This document shows, one piece after another, positions 53,172-61,188 of a stretch of DNA of 64,000 nucleotides; position 1 is the stretch's first letter, and the number at the start of each line of letters is the position of its first letter. The notes below the pieces were generated by a model, which worked only from the letters and a program-made list of their open reading frames with translations, made no database searches and was not told the origin of the DNA. The stretch lies in NCBI GenBank assembly GCA_963627995.1, contig CAVGCV010000002.1:196171-260170 (forward strand). The letters are read 5' to 3'. Source of the DNA: UBA3839 sp963627995. GTDB lineage: Bacteria; Bacteroidota; Bacteroidia; Bacteroidales; Bacteroidaceae. The position numbers and the translations under genes were made by a program.

Positions 53172-53633
53172 ATGAAAGCAAACATCCTTTTCGGAACACT
53201 CGCCGTCGCCTGCGCCATGGGCGCGGCACTGGCGGGCTGCAAGACGCACCAGAAAGCGCCGTCGGCCGACGCCATCCCCTTCACGGAGGCGCAGCACTAC
53301 TTCGTGAGGAACGACGTGCCGCACATGCCGCCGGCCAAGATCGGCACGCAGGAAGAATTCGAGAAATACTTCGGCATGGCGGCCGTGATGGGCGAGAACG
53401 GCCTCCCCACGCCCATCGACTTCAGGAAACAGTTCGTCGTCAGCGTCGCCATGCCGCAGACCTACTGCGACACGTCGCTCGAAGCGCAGTCGCTGGAGAA
53501 GAGGAACGGGCGGCTCGTGTTCACCTACCGCGTGCGGCAGGGCGAGCGCCGCTCCTACTCCACCGTCCCGCTGCTGATGGTTGTCGTGGACAAGGCCTAC
53601 GACATGGACGTGAAGCTGAACCCTGCCCATTAA
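53172..53633 (+). CDS. Hypothetical lipoprotein
   Basis: A 153-residue lipoprotein (signal ending ALAGC, Cys at about 23). The mature part (FTEAQHYFVRNDVPHMPPAK, IGTQEEFEKYFGMAAVMGE, FVVSVAMPQTYCDTSLEAQS) resembles small PrcB-like periplasmic lipoproteins of Bacteroidales, but the match is by eye only. It follows the sigma/beta-barrel pair by 24 bp and may be part of the same regulon. Function unknown. Confidence 0.72.
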   Translation: MKANILFGTLAVACAMGAALAGCKTHQKAPSADAIPFTEAQHYFVRNDVPHMPPAKIGTQEEFEKYFGMAAVMGENGLPTPIDFRKQFVVSVAMPQTYCDTSLEAQSLEKRNGRLVFTYRVRQGERRSYSTVPLLMVVVDKAYDMDVKLNPAH

Positions 53634-53674
53634 CTCTTTTCACCATCGGAAGTTAACTTTTTCATCATCGGAAG
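53630..53674 (+). repeat. Tandem 22-23 bp direct repeat
   Basis: TTAACTCTTTTCACCATCGG continues AAG and is followed at once by TTAACTTTTTCATCATCGGA ending AG. The first copy overlaps the lipoprotein stop codon. Confidence 0.7.
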
Positions 53675-53816
53675 CCGCCTCGTCGTGTCCCGTTGCCGGG
53701 ACGCGGCGGGGCGGTGTGTTCATGCCGGCCCCTCCTCCGGGACGGGAAGAGCCGCCCGCCACGGTTTTTTTTGGAACGAGCCACGGGCTTTCCGCCCTGT
53801 TTTAGCCAAAATATCC

Positions 53817-53824
53817 TTACCTTT
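53817..53824 (+). promoter_or_regulatory. -7 element (TACCTTTG)
   Basis: An exact TAnnTTTG match 87 bp before the phosphoethanolamine transferase start. Confidence 0.6.
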
Positions 53825-53911
53825 GCACACCCCCCTGCTTGGAACGCCGCCCTCCGCGCGGCGACAAGGAGGGGGACGGCTTTTTCCCAACGACACCCAC
53901 ACGCGCGCCTC

Positions 53912-55702
53912 ATGTCCGTCATTCAGCCCGTCATAGCCGCCCTCGTCCTGTTCGGCGTCGGCAACACCATATTCAGGAAGTTCAACATGGGTCTCGCCCG
54001 CAACTCGCGCTACCAGCAGTTGCGGCGCTACATCCTCGGCAGCATCCCGGCTGTCCTGCCCCTCGCCATCGCCCGCGAGCCGTTCGCCGGGCCGCCAGCC
54101 CTGGCCGCCCTGGCCACGTCGCTGCTCTGGATGGGGACATACAACATCCTGTACCACCTCACCCACAGGAAGACGTCGCCCGACTACGACAACCACATGG
54201 ACATCGCCTTCGGCATCTACCTCTTCGGGTGGCTCACGGCCCTCCACACGCTGGTGGCCTGGCTGTCGCCCGTCGCGGCCGGGATTGCGCTGGGCGCCGC
54301 CGAGGCCGCGCTCATCCTGATTCCCCTCGTGCAGGTTGCCTACTACGCCACCTACAAGGTGTGCATCGACGACACGGGCATCATGCTCCTGCAAAACACC
54401 TACCTGAGCGAGGCGTTGGAATACGTCAAGTCGTTCGGCCTCGCCAAGGCGGCGGTGGCGCTGCTTGCCGCCACCGGTCTGGCCGCCGCCTGCGTCATGG
54501 CCAACACGGCGGGAGGCGCGGAAACGCCGGCCTGGTGGCAGGTAGCACTGGAAGCGTCACTGCTCGCGTTCTTCTCCGCCTACCTGTGGAAGACGCGCCA
54601 CGGGCTGTTCGTGCGCACGGGCATCGCCGCGCTCTACATCGACGTGCGCGACTACAACCGCAGCCTGCGGCAATACCACGAGGGGATGGCGCAGCGGCTC
54701 GCCGCACTCACCGTCGCGCCGAGGGGCGGCAGCGACGGAAAGCCGCACACCATCGTCATGGTCATCGGCGAGTCGGCGTGCAGGGACTACATGAGCGCAT
54801 TCGCAGAGCAGCCCTTCGACACAACGCCATGGCAGAGCCGCATGCGCCAGGACGAGGCGCACTTCGTGTTCTTCCCCAACGCCTACTCGTGCGCCATGCA
54901 GACAGTCCCCTCGCTCGAGCGGGTGCTGACGGAGCGCAGCCTGTACAACGACAAGAGCTTCAGCGAGTCGTGCTCCATCGTCGATGTGGCGCACAAGGCC
55001 GGCTACACCGTCCGCTGGTACAGCAACCAGAGCTACATCGGCATCAACGACACGTCGGTGACACTCGTGGCCAACACGGCGGACACGGCCAAGTGGGTGA
55101 AGAAGACACCGAGCGGCATCCAGTACGACACCTCGCTCATCGACTTCCTCGACGAGGTGAATCCCCAGGAAAACAACTTCGTGGTGCTGCACCTGAAAGG
55201 CAGCCACTTCAACTATTCCAACCGCTACCCCAAGAGCTACGCGCAGGAACACGGGCTGCGCGCGGGCGACGACGTGACGTGCTACCGCAACTCGCTGCAC
55301 TTCACCGACAGCGTGCTGCGCCAGTTCTTCGAGAAAGCAACACAGAGGCTGAACCTTACGGCCATGGTCTATTTCTCCGACCACGGCGGAATCCCCGAGA
55401 AGCGGCGGTCGCCGCGCTTCCTGGGCTTCAAGATGGTGCGGATTCCGATGTGGGTCTACCTCTCCGACCGCTACCAGGCCCTCCACCCGGCCGTCGCCAA
55501 GGCCTTGAGAAGCCACCGCGACAGCTATTTCACCAACGACCTCGTGTACGAGCTGATGTGCGGCATCTTCGACATCAGCTCCAACCGCTACGACCCGTCG
55601 TCGTCGCTGGCGTCGGAGGAATACAGGTTCACGCGCGACGACCTGCTCACCTACGACGGCCGGATACGCGTCAAGGACGACGACTTGGACAGCCGTGGAT
55701 AA
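53912..55702 (+). CDS. EptA-like phosphoethanolamine transferase
   Basis: A 596-residue inner-membrane enzyme with about five N-terminal helices (to residue ~250) and a periplasmic sulfatase-fold domain. VMVIGESACRDYMSAF holds the first metal glutamate. T331 in SCAMQTVPSLERVL is the nucleophile position, and MVYFSDHGGIPEKR is the Asp-His metal site. It would transfer phosphoethanolamine from a phospholipid to lipid A or core sugars. ATG at 53912 is the first start after the promoter that leads into the membrane segments. The convergent genes behind it also act on LPS. Confidence 0.88.
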   Translation: MSVIQPVIAALVLFGVGNTIFRKFNMGLARNSRYQQLRRYILGSIPAVLPLAIAREPFAGPPALAALATSLLWMGTYNILYHLTHRKTSPDYDNHMDIAFGIYLFGWLTALHTLVAWLSPVAAGIALGAAEAALILIPLVQVAYYATYKVCIDDTGIMLLQNTYLSEALEYVKSFGLAKAAVALLAATGLAAACVMANTAGGAETPAWWQVALEASLLAFFSAYLWKTRHGLFVRTGIAALYIDVRDYNRSLRQYHEGMAQRLAALTVAPRGGSDGKPHTIVMVIGESACRDYMSAFAEQPFDTTPWQSRMRQDEAHFVFFPNAYSCAMQTVPSLERVLTERSLYNDKSFSESCSIVDVAHKAGYTVRWYSNQSYIGINDTSVTLVANTADTAKWVKKTPSGIQYDTSLIDFLDEVNPQENNFVVLHLKGSHFNYSNRYPKSYAQEHGLRAGDDVTCYRNSLHFTDSVLRQFFEKATQRLNLTAMVYFSDHGGIPEKRRSPRFLGFKMVRIPMWVYLSDRYQALHPAVAKALRSHRDSYFTNDLVYELMCGIFDISSNRYDPSSSLASEEYRFTRDDLLTYDGRIRVKDDDLDSRG

Positions 55703-55706
55703 AAGA

Positions 55707-55743
55707 TTCCCCGGCCAAAGCTTGCTCGTGCCTTGGCCGGGAA
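55707..55743. terminator. Bidirectional terminator
   Basis: TTCCCCGGCCAA pairs with TTGGCCGGGAAA around a loop, between the convergent transferase and LPS-kinase genes. The A/T flanks suit both directions. Confidence 0.65.
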
Positions 55744-55780
55744 ACCGACGCGCGCCTTGCCAGGAGCAAAGCGCACAGCC

Positions 55781-56563
55781 TCACTTCTTCAGCTTCTCTT
55801 TCACCTTGTAGCGGCGCGCCCTCCGCTCGATGAACCGCTCAAGGCAGCGCAGCGCCTCGCCCACGGCCTCGCCCTCGTCCCATCCGCGCAGCGCGGCATA
55901 GCGGCGAACGATATGGACAAACACCTCGCGGCGATAGGTCAGCGTCCGGAGGTTCGCCAGGCACTGCCGCCGCGTGGGCCACCCCTGGCAGAAGTGCGAG
56001 CGGTTGGTGTCGACCACCGAGAAGCGCACGCTGCCGTCCGCCCGCTCGTCGTAGAGGAAGTTCTTCAGGTTCATGTCGCCGTGCAGGATGCCCCTTTCGT
56101 GCATCTTGCAGATGAACGCCGCCAACGCGTCGGCCAAGTCTTTCCTGTAATCCTCCTGCTTCACGACCACGGGGAAAGCCGGAGGGAACGGACAGTCGAG
56201 CGAGACGAAGTAGCCCGTCGTGAACAGTCCGCGCTCACGTTCCTCGATGTAGGCCACCTCGCGGGGCGTGTCGATGCCGCGCTGGCGGAAGACGGCGGCG
56301 AACTCGTAGGCGCGCCGCGCCTTGGTCTTTCGGAAAAAGCTGTACGCCACGCGCTGCACCGCGTTCACGCGCTTGTACCGCTTGGCGACGACGCGCAGCC
56401 CGTCCACCTCGAAGCGGCGCAGCTCGTTGCGCCCCGTGTGGAGCACCTCGCCCTCGCCGCGCGCGAACAGCTGCGGCACCCGGCACACGAAGTCTTTCAG
56501 CCGCGCGTAGTCGCCGCTGACGACGTACTTGCGGCGGGCGTCTTTCACAATGATTGAGTCCAT
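55781..56563 (-). CDS. Lipopolysaccharide kinase, Kdo/WaaP family
   Basis: A 260-residue eukaryotic-like kinase fold. VVAKRYKRVNAVQRVAYSFF carries the ATP-binding lysine, ILHGDMNLKNFLYDE is the catalytic loop with Asp, and FSVVDTNRSHF holds the metal-binding Asp of the DFG-equivalent. It would phosphorylate Kdo or heptose in the LPS inner core on the cytoplasmic face. It lies 12 bp after the GT90-like gene on the same strand and is convergent with an EptA-like gene, forming an LPS-modification group. Confidence 0.88.
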   Translation of the reverse strand: MDSIIVKDARRKYVVSGDYARLKDFVCRVPQLFARGEGEVLHTGRNELRRFEVDGLRVVAKRYKRVNAVQRVAYSFFRKTKARRAYEFAAVFRQRGIDTPREVAYIEERERGLFTTGYFVSLDCPFPPAFPVVVKQEDYRKDLADALAAFICKMHERGILHGDMNLKNFLYDERADGSVRFSVVDTNRSHFCQGWPTRRQCLANLRTLTYRREVFVHIVRRYAALRGWDEGEAVGEALRCLERFIERRARRYKVKEKLKK

Positions 56564-56575
56564 TTCGCCAAGGGA

Positions 56576-57550
56576 TTAGCAGCCCGTCATCTTAAAGTAT
56601 TTGTCCAGCACGAGCATGGAAATCAGGCTCTCGCGCGCTGCGTCGCGGAACTGGCCTACGTAGGCGTGGGCGTGCTCCACGATGGCCTCCGCCTCGCCGG
56701 GGTGGGCGGAATAGTAGTCCATCTTCGCCTCGAGGTCGGAGAAGTCGGGCGCCACCTCGATGTAGTGGTAGCCGGGCTTCAGCCGCCCCTCCATGAACCA
56801 AGTCTCGTAGCGCGGGCGCGGCATCACGGCAACGGAGTTCGACGACATCACCCACTTCAGGTTGCTCGCCACGTCGTTGCCCTCCAGGCACAGGATGTAC
56901 CTGTACGCCAAATGGTCGTAAATCGACATCTTCTCGCACTTCCATTCGGGCCTCACCGTGTCGATGGTGCCCACGTCGAACCGCCCGTTTCCGAAAAACC
57001 GCTCCATGAACGCCATGCGCAGCGCCTTGTCCCGCACTTTCCCCCGGAACACGGCGCGGTCGGCCTTGTCGCGGAAGCCGCGCCGGTCGCGCACAAAGAT
57101 GAAATGGCGTATCCTGTCGAGGTTCAGCACCACCGAGTTGGCATTGCCGCCTATCGGGCGGCTCTTCACGATGGAGGGCAGGTCGGGCGAATAGGTGATG
57201 TCGCCCGGAAGCAGAATCCACCTGCTGTCCATCGGAAACCAGCGGGCGTAGGCCATCGCGTCGATGTAATAGACCTTCTGCCGCGTCACGGGCTGCTCGG
57301 ACAGGCTGACCGAGCGCCGCGCCCACGCCTCGCGGTCGGCCACGCAGCCGGGGCGCAGGCGGCAGTAGTAGTCCACGCGGTCGGCGATGTGGCCGTAGTC
57401 CCGCCGCGCCTCCACCCCCACCACGCTGCGCGTGCAGAATGGACGCAGCACGGGCAGGGGAAGCCGCAGGAGGAGCGCCGACTTGGCGTAGTAGAGGAAC
57501 TTGGGGTTCTTGCCGCTGTGGAGGAGGTATTTCAGCTTTCGGATGTTCAT
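56576..57550 (-). CDS. GT90-like glycosyltransferase (LPS/CAP10 type)
   Basis: A 324-residue protein; the ATG at 57550 is preferred to a GTG at 57571. It matches the glycosyltransferase 90 (CAP10) family: MDSRWILLPGDITYSPDLPS, SVVLNLDRIRHFIFVRDRRG, then KADRAVFRGKVRD and CEKMSIYDHLAYRYILCLEGNDVASNLKWVM in part. The last corresponds to the conserved EGNDxxSxLK region for nucleotide-sugar binding. It probably adds a sugar to the LPS core. It precedes the WaaP-like kinase and follows a large regulator 33 bp upstream. Confidence 0.87.
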   Translation of the reverse strand: MNIRKLKYLLHSGKNPKFLYYAKSALLLRLPLPVLRPFCTRSVVGVEARRDYGHIADRVDYYCRLRPGCVADREAWARRSVSLSEQPVTRQKVYYIDAMAYARWFPMDSRWILLPGDITYSPDLPSIVKSRPIGGNANSVVLNLDRIRHFIFVRDRRGFRDKADRAVFRGKVRDKALRMAFMERFFGNGRFDVGTIDTVRPEWKCEKMSIYDHLAYRYILCLEGNDVASNLKWVMSSNSVAVMPRPRYETWFMEGRLKPGYHYIEVAPDFSDLEAKMDYYSAHPGEAEAIVEHAHAYVGQFRDAARESLISMLVLDKYFKMTGC

Positions 57551-57583
57551 GGTTGCGTTCTGGTTGGACACGGAGGCAGCCGG

Positions 57584-60295
57584 TCAGTGGTAGAGCGACG
57601 GCAGCATGCCGAACGCCTCGCGGAAGTACTTGGCGAACGAGCGGCGGTTGGGGAATCCCGTCAGGTCGGCCACCTCGCCCACAGAGTAGCGGCCCGTGCG
57701 GAGCAGTTCGGCGGCGCGCTTCAGGCGGACGGTGCGGATGAAGGCCGACGGCGTTTGCTCCACCACCTTCTGGAGGCGGCGGTAGAGCGTCGTCCGCTCC
57801 ATGGCCATGTCGCTGCACAGGTTCTCCACCCCGTACTCGGAGTTGCTCATGTTGCGCTCGATGCTCTCCACCGCCTTCTTCAGGAACTGCTCGTCCGCGG
57901 CCGTGATGCGGATTTCCTCGTGCAGCCCCGAGCGCACCTCCGCCGGAATCTGGCTGTGCAGGCGGATTTGGTCGAGCAGCTGGCGGATGCGCGCCTCACG
58001 CCGCTCGATTTCCAGCTTGGCGCGCTGCGCGTTGAGGTAGCTCATGAGGATGTAGGCGGCGAGGGCAAGCGCCAGCAGCACGTAGAGCGTGCAGGCCCAC
58101 CAGCTCTGCCACCAAGGGGGCGCGATGTCCACCGGCACGGCGAGCGCGGCCCCCCACGGCTGCCCCTGCATGGCGGCCTCCACCTCAAGGGTGTAGCCGC
58201 CGGGCGGCAGGGCGGTGTAGGCGATTTGTATGTTGCCGTCGCTCTCGTTGACAGTCGTCCAGCCGGTGTCGAGGCCGTCGAGGCGGTAGCGGTAGACCGT
58301 GTGTTGCGGATAGGCGTAGTTGAGTGCCGACACCGTGAACGACAGGTAGTTCTCGTCGTGGCGCAAGCCGGTCAGCGACGACCGCGCGGCGAACAGCTCG
58401 CCGTTGCACAGCAGCAGCTGCGGCACGAGGGCCATGCGCGGCAGGTCGGTGTGGTCGGGGTTGATTTCCAGCAGCCCGTCGGTGCGCCCGAACACCAGCG
58501 TGCCGTCGGGACGGCGGCCGGCCATCCGCTCGGCAAACGAGCCGTCGGCCACGCGGCGGAAGAGCGAGTCGCCCTCCATCACGACCAGCCCCCTCACCGT
58601 GGCAATCCACAGGCGGTGGCGGCGGTCCTCCACCACGCTCTGGATGCAGCTGTTGGGCAGCCCGTCCGCCGAGCCGTAGCGGCGCAACTGTCGGTTGCGT
58701 TCGTCGTAGCGAAGCAGGCCGTTCTGCGTGCCCACGTAGATGACGCCGCGACGGTCGCGGTACAGGCAGTTGCACTTGTCGCTGTAGCGGTTGGCGTTGA
58801 GGGCGGCAAAGCGCGTGGTGTCGGGCCGCATGGTGCGGGTGTCGAAGAAGAAGAACCCGTTCTGCGTGCCAATCAGGAAGCCGTCGGGCAGGGTCAGCGC
58901 CGTCACCATGTTGCGGTATTGCAGCAGCTGCGGCCAGCGCTCGGTGAGCCGCTCGTACTCTCCGCCGCCGGGGGGCAGGAGCGAGAGGCGGTTGAGCCGC
59001 ATGCAGAACAGCAGGGGACGCTCGCCGCCGCCGTCCGCCGGCGTGGGACACTCGCGGCAGAACGACACGCTGCCCCACAGCCCGTCCAGCACCGTCTGCA
59101 GGCGCCCGGTCGCCGCGTCGTAGCGGCGGATGGCGTTGGGGACGGTGGCGACCCACAAGTTGCCATGGCTGTCGCGCGACACGTCGCGCACGTCCTCCGC
59201 CGCCCCGTCGATCGGCAGCGTCACGCCGTAGGGAGCGCACAGCACCTCGCGGCGCACCTGCGCCGCCGTCATGGGCGTGAACTTGGCAAACACCTTGCGC
59301 GGGCTGTGGTAATAGACCCCGTTGCCGAACGTGCAGGCCCACAGCCCGCCCTGGCGGTCGATGGTGACGCCCTGCCAATCCGTGTCGAGCGGCTCGCCGG
59401 TCCGTTCGTCCACGATGTCTGCGAACGTCCGCGTCAGGCAGAGGTTCCTGTCGAAGAGGTAGATGCGCCCCCATCCGCTGGCGCAGAGCCGGTCACCCAC
59501 GCGGTGGAAGTCGAAGATGTGGCTGTCGGCGACAAGCTGCTCGCAGCGGCGCGTCGCGATGTCGAACTTCGCCAGCCCCGCCTCGTTGCGGACCACCAGC
59601 GTGCGGCTGTCCCAGGCCATGCCCCGCAGGCGGAACTCCTGCCCGTTGGTGATGACGGGCGCGGCGAACACGCGCCGGCACCGCGCCTTGTCCCACGCCA
59701 CAATCCGCCCGTTGGACATGAAGACGTAGTGGCGGTCGCCCACTTGGGCGATGTCCGAGACGGTGGCCGTCATGCCGCCGTTGTCCTTCTCGTCGATGCG
59801 GAACTGGAGCGTGGCGGCAGTCGTCCAATCGTAGAACCACAGGCAGTCGTCGGCCGTGTGGATCCACGCGCAGCCGTCGGCATCGATGAAGAAGTTGCGC
59901 ACCGCCGCCCCGATGCCCGACGCGCGGAGCAAGTCCATGGGCGGCACGTAGCGGTAGGTCTGCGTATCGATGCAGAAGAGGTGGTGGTTGTCCTTCACCC
60001 ACAGGTGCCGGCTGTTGTCGAAATAGTAGTTGGTCGCCAGGAAGCTCTCGACGGGCAGAATCTTCGAGCGGTCGTACTCCAGCTGGTGGAAGCGGCTGCC
60101 GTCGAAGAGGCAGAACATGCCGTCCACCTGCACCAGGATGCGGCCGTCGGGCATCTCCACCACGCGGCGCGCCTGCTCGTTGAACAGCCCGTCGCGGATG
60201 CCGTATTTGCGGAACGCAGCGGGCCGGGCCGCGCAGCCCAGACCGAGGGCCAGCAGCAGGACGGCGGACACGAAACGCAGGAAGCGGATAGTCAT
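57584..60295 (-). CDS. Membrane-spanning AraC regulator with HTCS-type sensor but no kinase or receiver
   Basis: A 903-residue protein (ATG at 60295, directly before the signal/anchor FLRFVSAVLLLALGL; 60325 is possible). The periplasmic part is a two-lobed beta-propeller of Reg_prop repeats (GIRDGLFNEQARRVVEMPDG; LWVATVPNAIRRYDAATGRL; YRDRRGVIYVGTQNGLLRYD). A Y_Y_Y domain follows (VYRYRLDGLDTGWTTVNESD). A transmembrane helix (ACTLYVLLALALAAYILMSY) and coiled coil lead straight to a C-terminal AraC DNA-binding domain (AFIRTVRLKRAAELLRTGRY ... SFAKYFREAFGML). Classical hybrid two-component systems have histidine kinase and receiver domains in between; both are missing. Its ligand and targets are unknown; no sugar-degradation genes adjoin it. 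Confidence 0.88.
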   Translation of the reverse strand: MTIRFLRFVSAVLLLALGLGCAARPAAFRKYGIRDGLFNEQARRVVEMPDGRILVQVDGMFCLFDGSRFHQLEYDRSKILPVESFLATNYYFDNSRHLWVKDNHHLFCIDTQTYRYVPPMDLLRASGIGAAVRNFFIDADGCAWIHTADDCLWFYDWTTAATLQFRIDEKDNGGMTATVSDIAQVGDRHYVFMSNGRIVAWDKARCRRVFAAPVITNGQEFRLRGMAWDSRTLVVRNEAGLAKFDIATRRCEQLVADSHIFDFHRVGDRLCASGWGRIYLFDRNLCLTRTFADIVDERTGEPLDTDWQGVTIDRQGGLWACTFGNGVYYHSPRKVFAKFTPMTAAQVRREVLCAPYGVTLPIDGAAEDVRDVSRDSHGNLWVATVPNAIRRYDAATGRLQTVLDGLWGSVSFCRECPTPADGGGERPLLFCMRLNRLSLLPPGGGEYERLTERWPQLLQYRNMVTALTLPDGFLIGTQNGFFFFDTRTMRPDTTRFAALNANRYSDKCNCLYRDRRGVIYVGTQNGLLRYDERNRQLRRYGSADGLPNSCIQSVVEDRRHRLWIATVRGLVVMEGDSLFRRVADGSFAERMAGRRPDGTLVFGRTDGLLEINPDHTDLPRMALVPQLLLCNGELFAARSSLTGLRHDENYLSFTVSALNYAYPQHTVYRYRLDGLDTGWTTVNESDGNIQIAYTALPPGGYTLEVEAAMQGQPWGAALAVPVDIAPPWWQSWWACTLYVLLALALAAYILMSYLNAQRAKLEIERREARIRQLLDQIRLHSQIPAEVRSGLHEEIRITAADEQFLKKAVESIERNMSNSEYGVENLCSDMAMERTTLYRRLQKVVEQTPSAFIRTVRLKRAAELLRTGRYSVGEVADLTGFPNRRSFAKYFREAFGMLPSLYH

Positions 60296-60698
60296 GGCAT
60301 TGTTCAGCGGTTGGTCATTAAGCAAAAAACGCCAATTGAAGAAGCCTCCTCCCCGTCAATTAGCGTCGAAAGCGCGTGCGCCCCCATCGGGCGCAAGTAA
60401 CATCCTTGTCGTTGGCCGACTCCCGGTTGCCGACGACAAGCCGCAGAGAAGGCGGCAAGACCATTTCGGCAAACCTTTCAATGAATGCTGTTTTTTACAG
60501 GCTTCATGCAAAGGTAACGCTTTTTGCCGAGATGTCTGGCTTTTTGTTGCGGCAAAATGAGCGCTTCTTGTGCGGCGAGGCCGCAAGTCCCCGTAACACG
60601 GGCCGGGGGAAGCGGACGCAAGCCTCCGCACGTCGCTGCCTTTTTACGGACTTTCCACGGAGTCGCCCCATTGGCAGCGCCACATGCCACGGGCGGCC
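60296..60698. other. Leader and intergenic region of the regulator gene
   Basis: The promoter element at 60509-60516 implies a leader of about 210 nt. It contains possible hairpins: CTTGTCGT/ACGACAAG around 60397-60439, and GTGCGCCCCCATCGGGCGCAAG around 60377-60398. From 60517 to 60698 there is GC-rich sequence with several short self-complementary blocks but no gene that I can support. Confidence 0.4.
60509..60516 (-). promoter_or_regulatory. -7 element (TACCTTTG) of the regulator gene
   Basis: An exact TAnnTTTG match on the minus strand; no clear TTTG at -33. Confidence 0.55.
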
Positions 60699-60881
60699 CT
60701 ATCCCTCCTCCTCGTCCCGGTAGAAGTAGTAGTCTTCATCTATGATCTGTTCATCCGAAACGTCGTCATCGCCCCCAAAGGCTCCGCCTGCCCTCCGGCC
60801 ATGGCCGCTTGAGGGCTTTCCAAAGAAGCACAAACACACAAAGAGCACGCAGCAGACAACCAGCAATACAACCATCGCCAT
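60699..60881 (-). CDS. Small single-pass membrane protein, acidic tail
   Basis: A 60-residue protein from the ATG at 60881. It has one hydrophobic helix (MAMVVLLVVCCVLFVCLCFF), a short basic Gly-rich loop, and a very acidic C-terminus (DDDVSDEQIIDEDYYFYRDE). AACTTTGC lies about 20-30 bp upstream on the minus strand, a partial -7 match that supports this start. No family is recognised. It has no nearby partner. The four cysteines in the membrane helix are unusual. Confidence 0.55.
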   Translation of the reverse strand: MAMVVLLVVCCVLFVCLCFFGKPSSGHGRRAGGAFGGDDDVSDEQIIDEDYYFYRDEEEG

Positions 60882-61028
60882 CAGCGGATTTTCTTTTATT
60901 TCCTGCAAAGTTGGCAAATCCCCGCCAGTTTTTCAAGCATCCGGCAACAGAAAAAGACAGCAAACATTTTCGGCGGGCTCCGGACCCACAAGCCGGCCGT
61001 CCGCCCGAGGGGGATTCACACGAGCGTG

Positions 61029-61188
61029 CTAACCTGCCAAACGTATCTTACCCGTGAGCAACTGCTGCATCATGCCTTGCTTCACGGCCTCGTGTTTCGC
61101 CTTCCTGGCTTCAAGGACAGTGATTCCGTCGTCCATTATTGGTGAAAATGATGGCGACGGCTTGCTGCTCGGCTATGGACGGAGGAAG
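61029..61188 (-). pseudogene. C-terminal relic of a second HsdS
   Basis: On the minus strand, codons from about 61188 read LPPSIAEQQAVAIIFTN. After a one-base shift at about 61137, MDDGITVLEARKAKHEAVKQ, then GMMQQLLTGKIRLAG, ends at TAG 61029-61031. This is the conserved C-terminal coiled coil of type I specificity subunits, preceded by its usual LPP-x-x-EQ-AI block. The relic is GC-rich like the chromosome, while the intact hsdS that runs into it is AT-rich. So an older, native hsdS seems to have been replaced, leaving its tail. The ATG at 61136 overlaps the hsdS stop (TAATG), so translation of 35 residues is possible. Confidence 0.75.

Noticed and set aside
60520..60700. RNase P- or SRP-like RNA (GGAAAGTCCG on the minus strand)
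   Set aside because: Only a 10-nt resemblance; the conserved surrounding elements and size do not fit.
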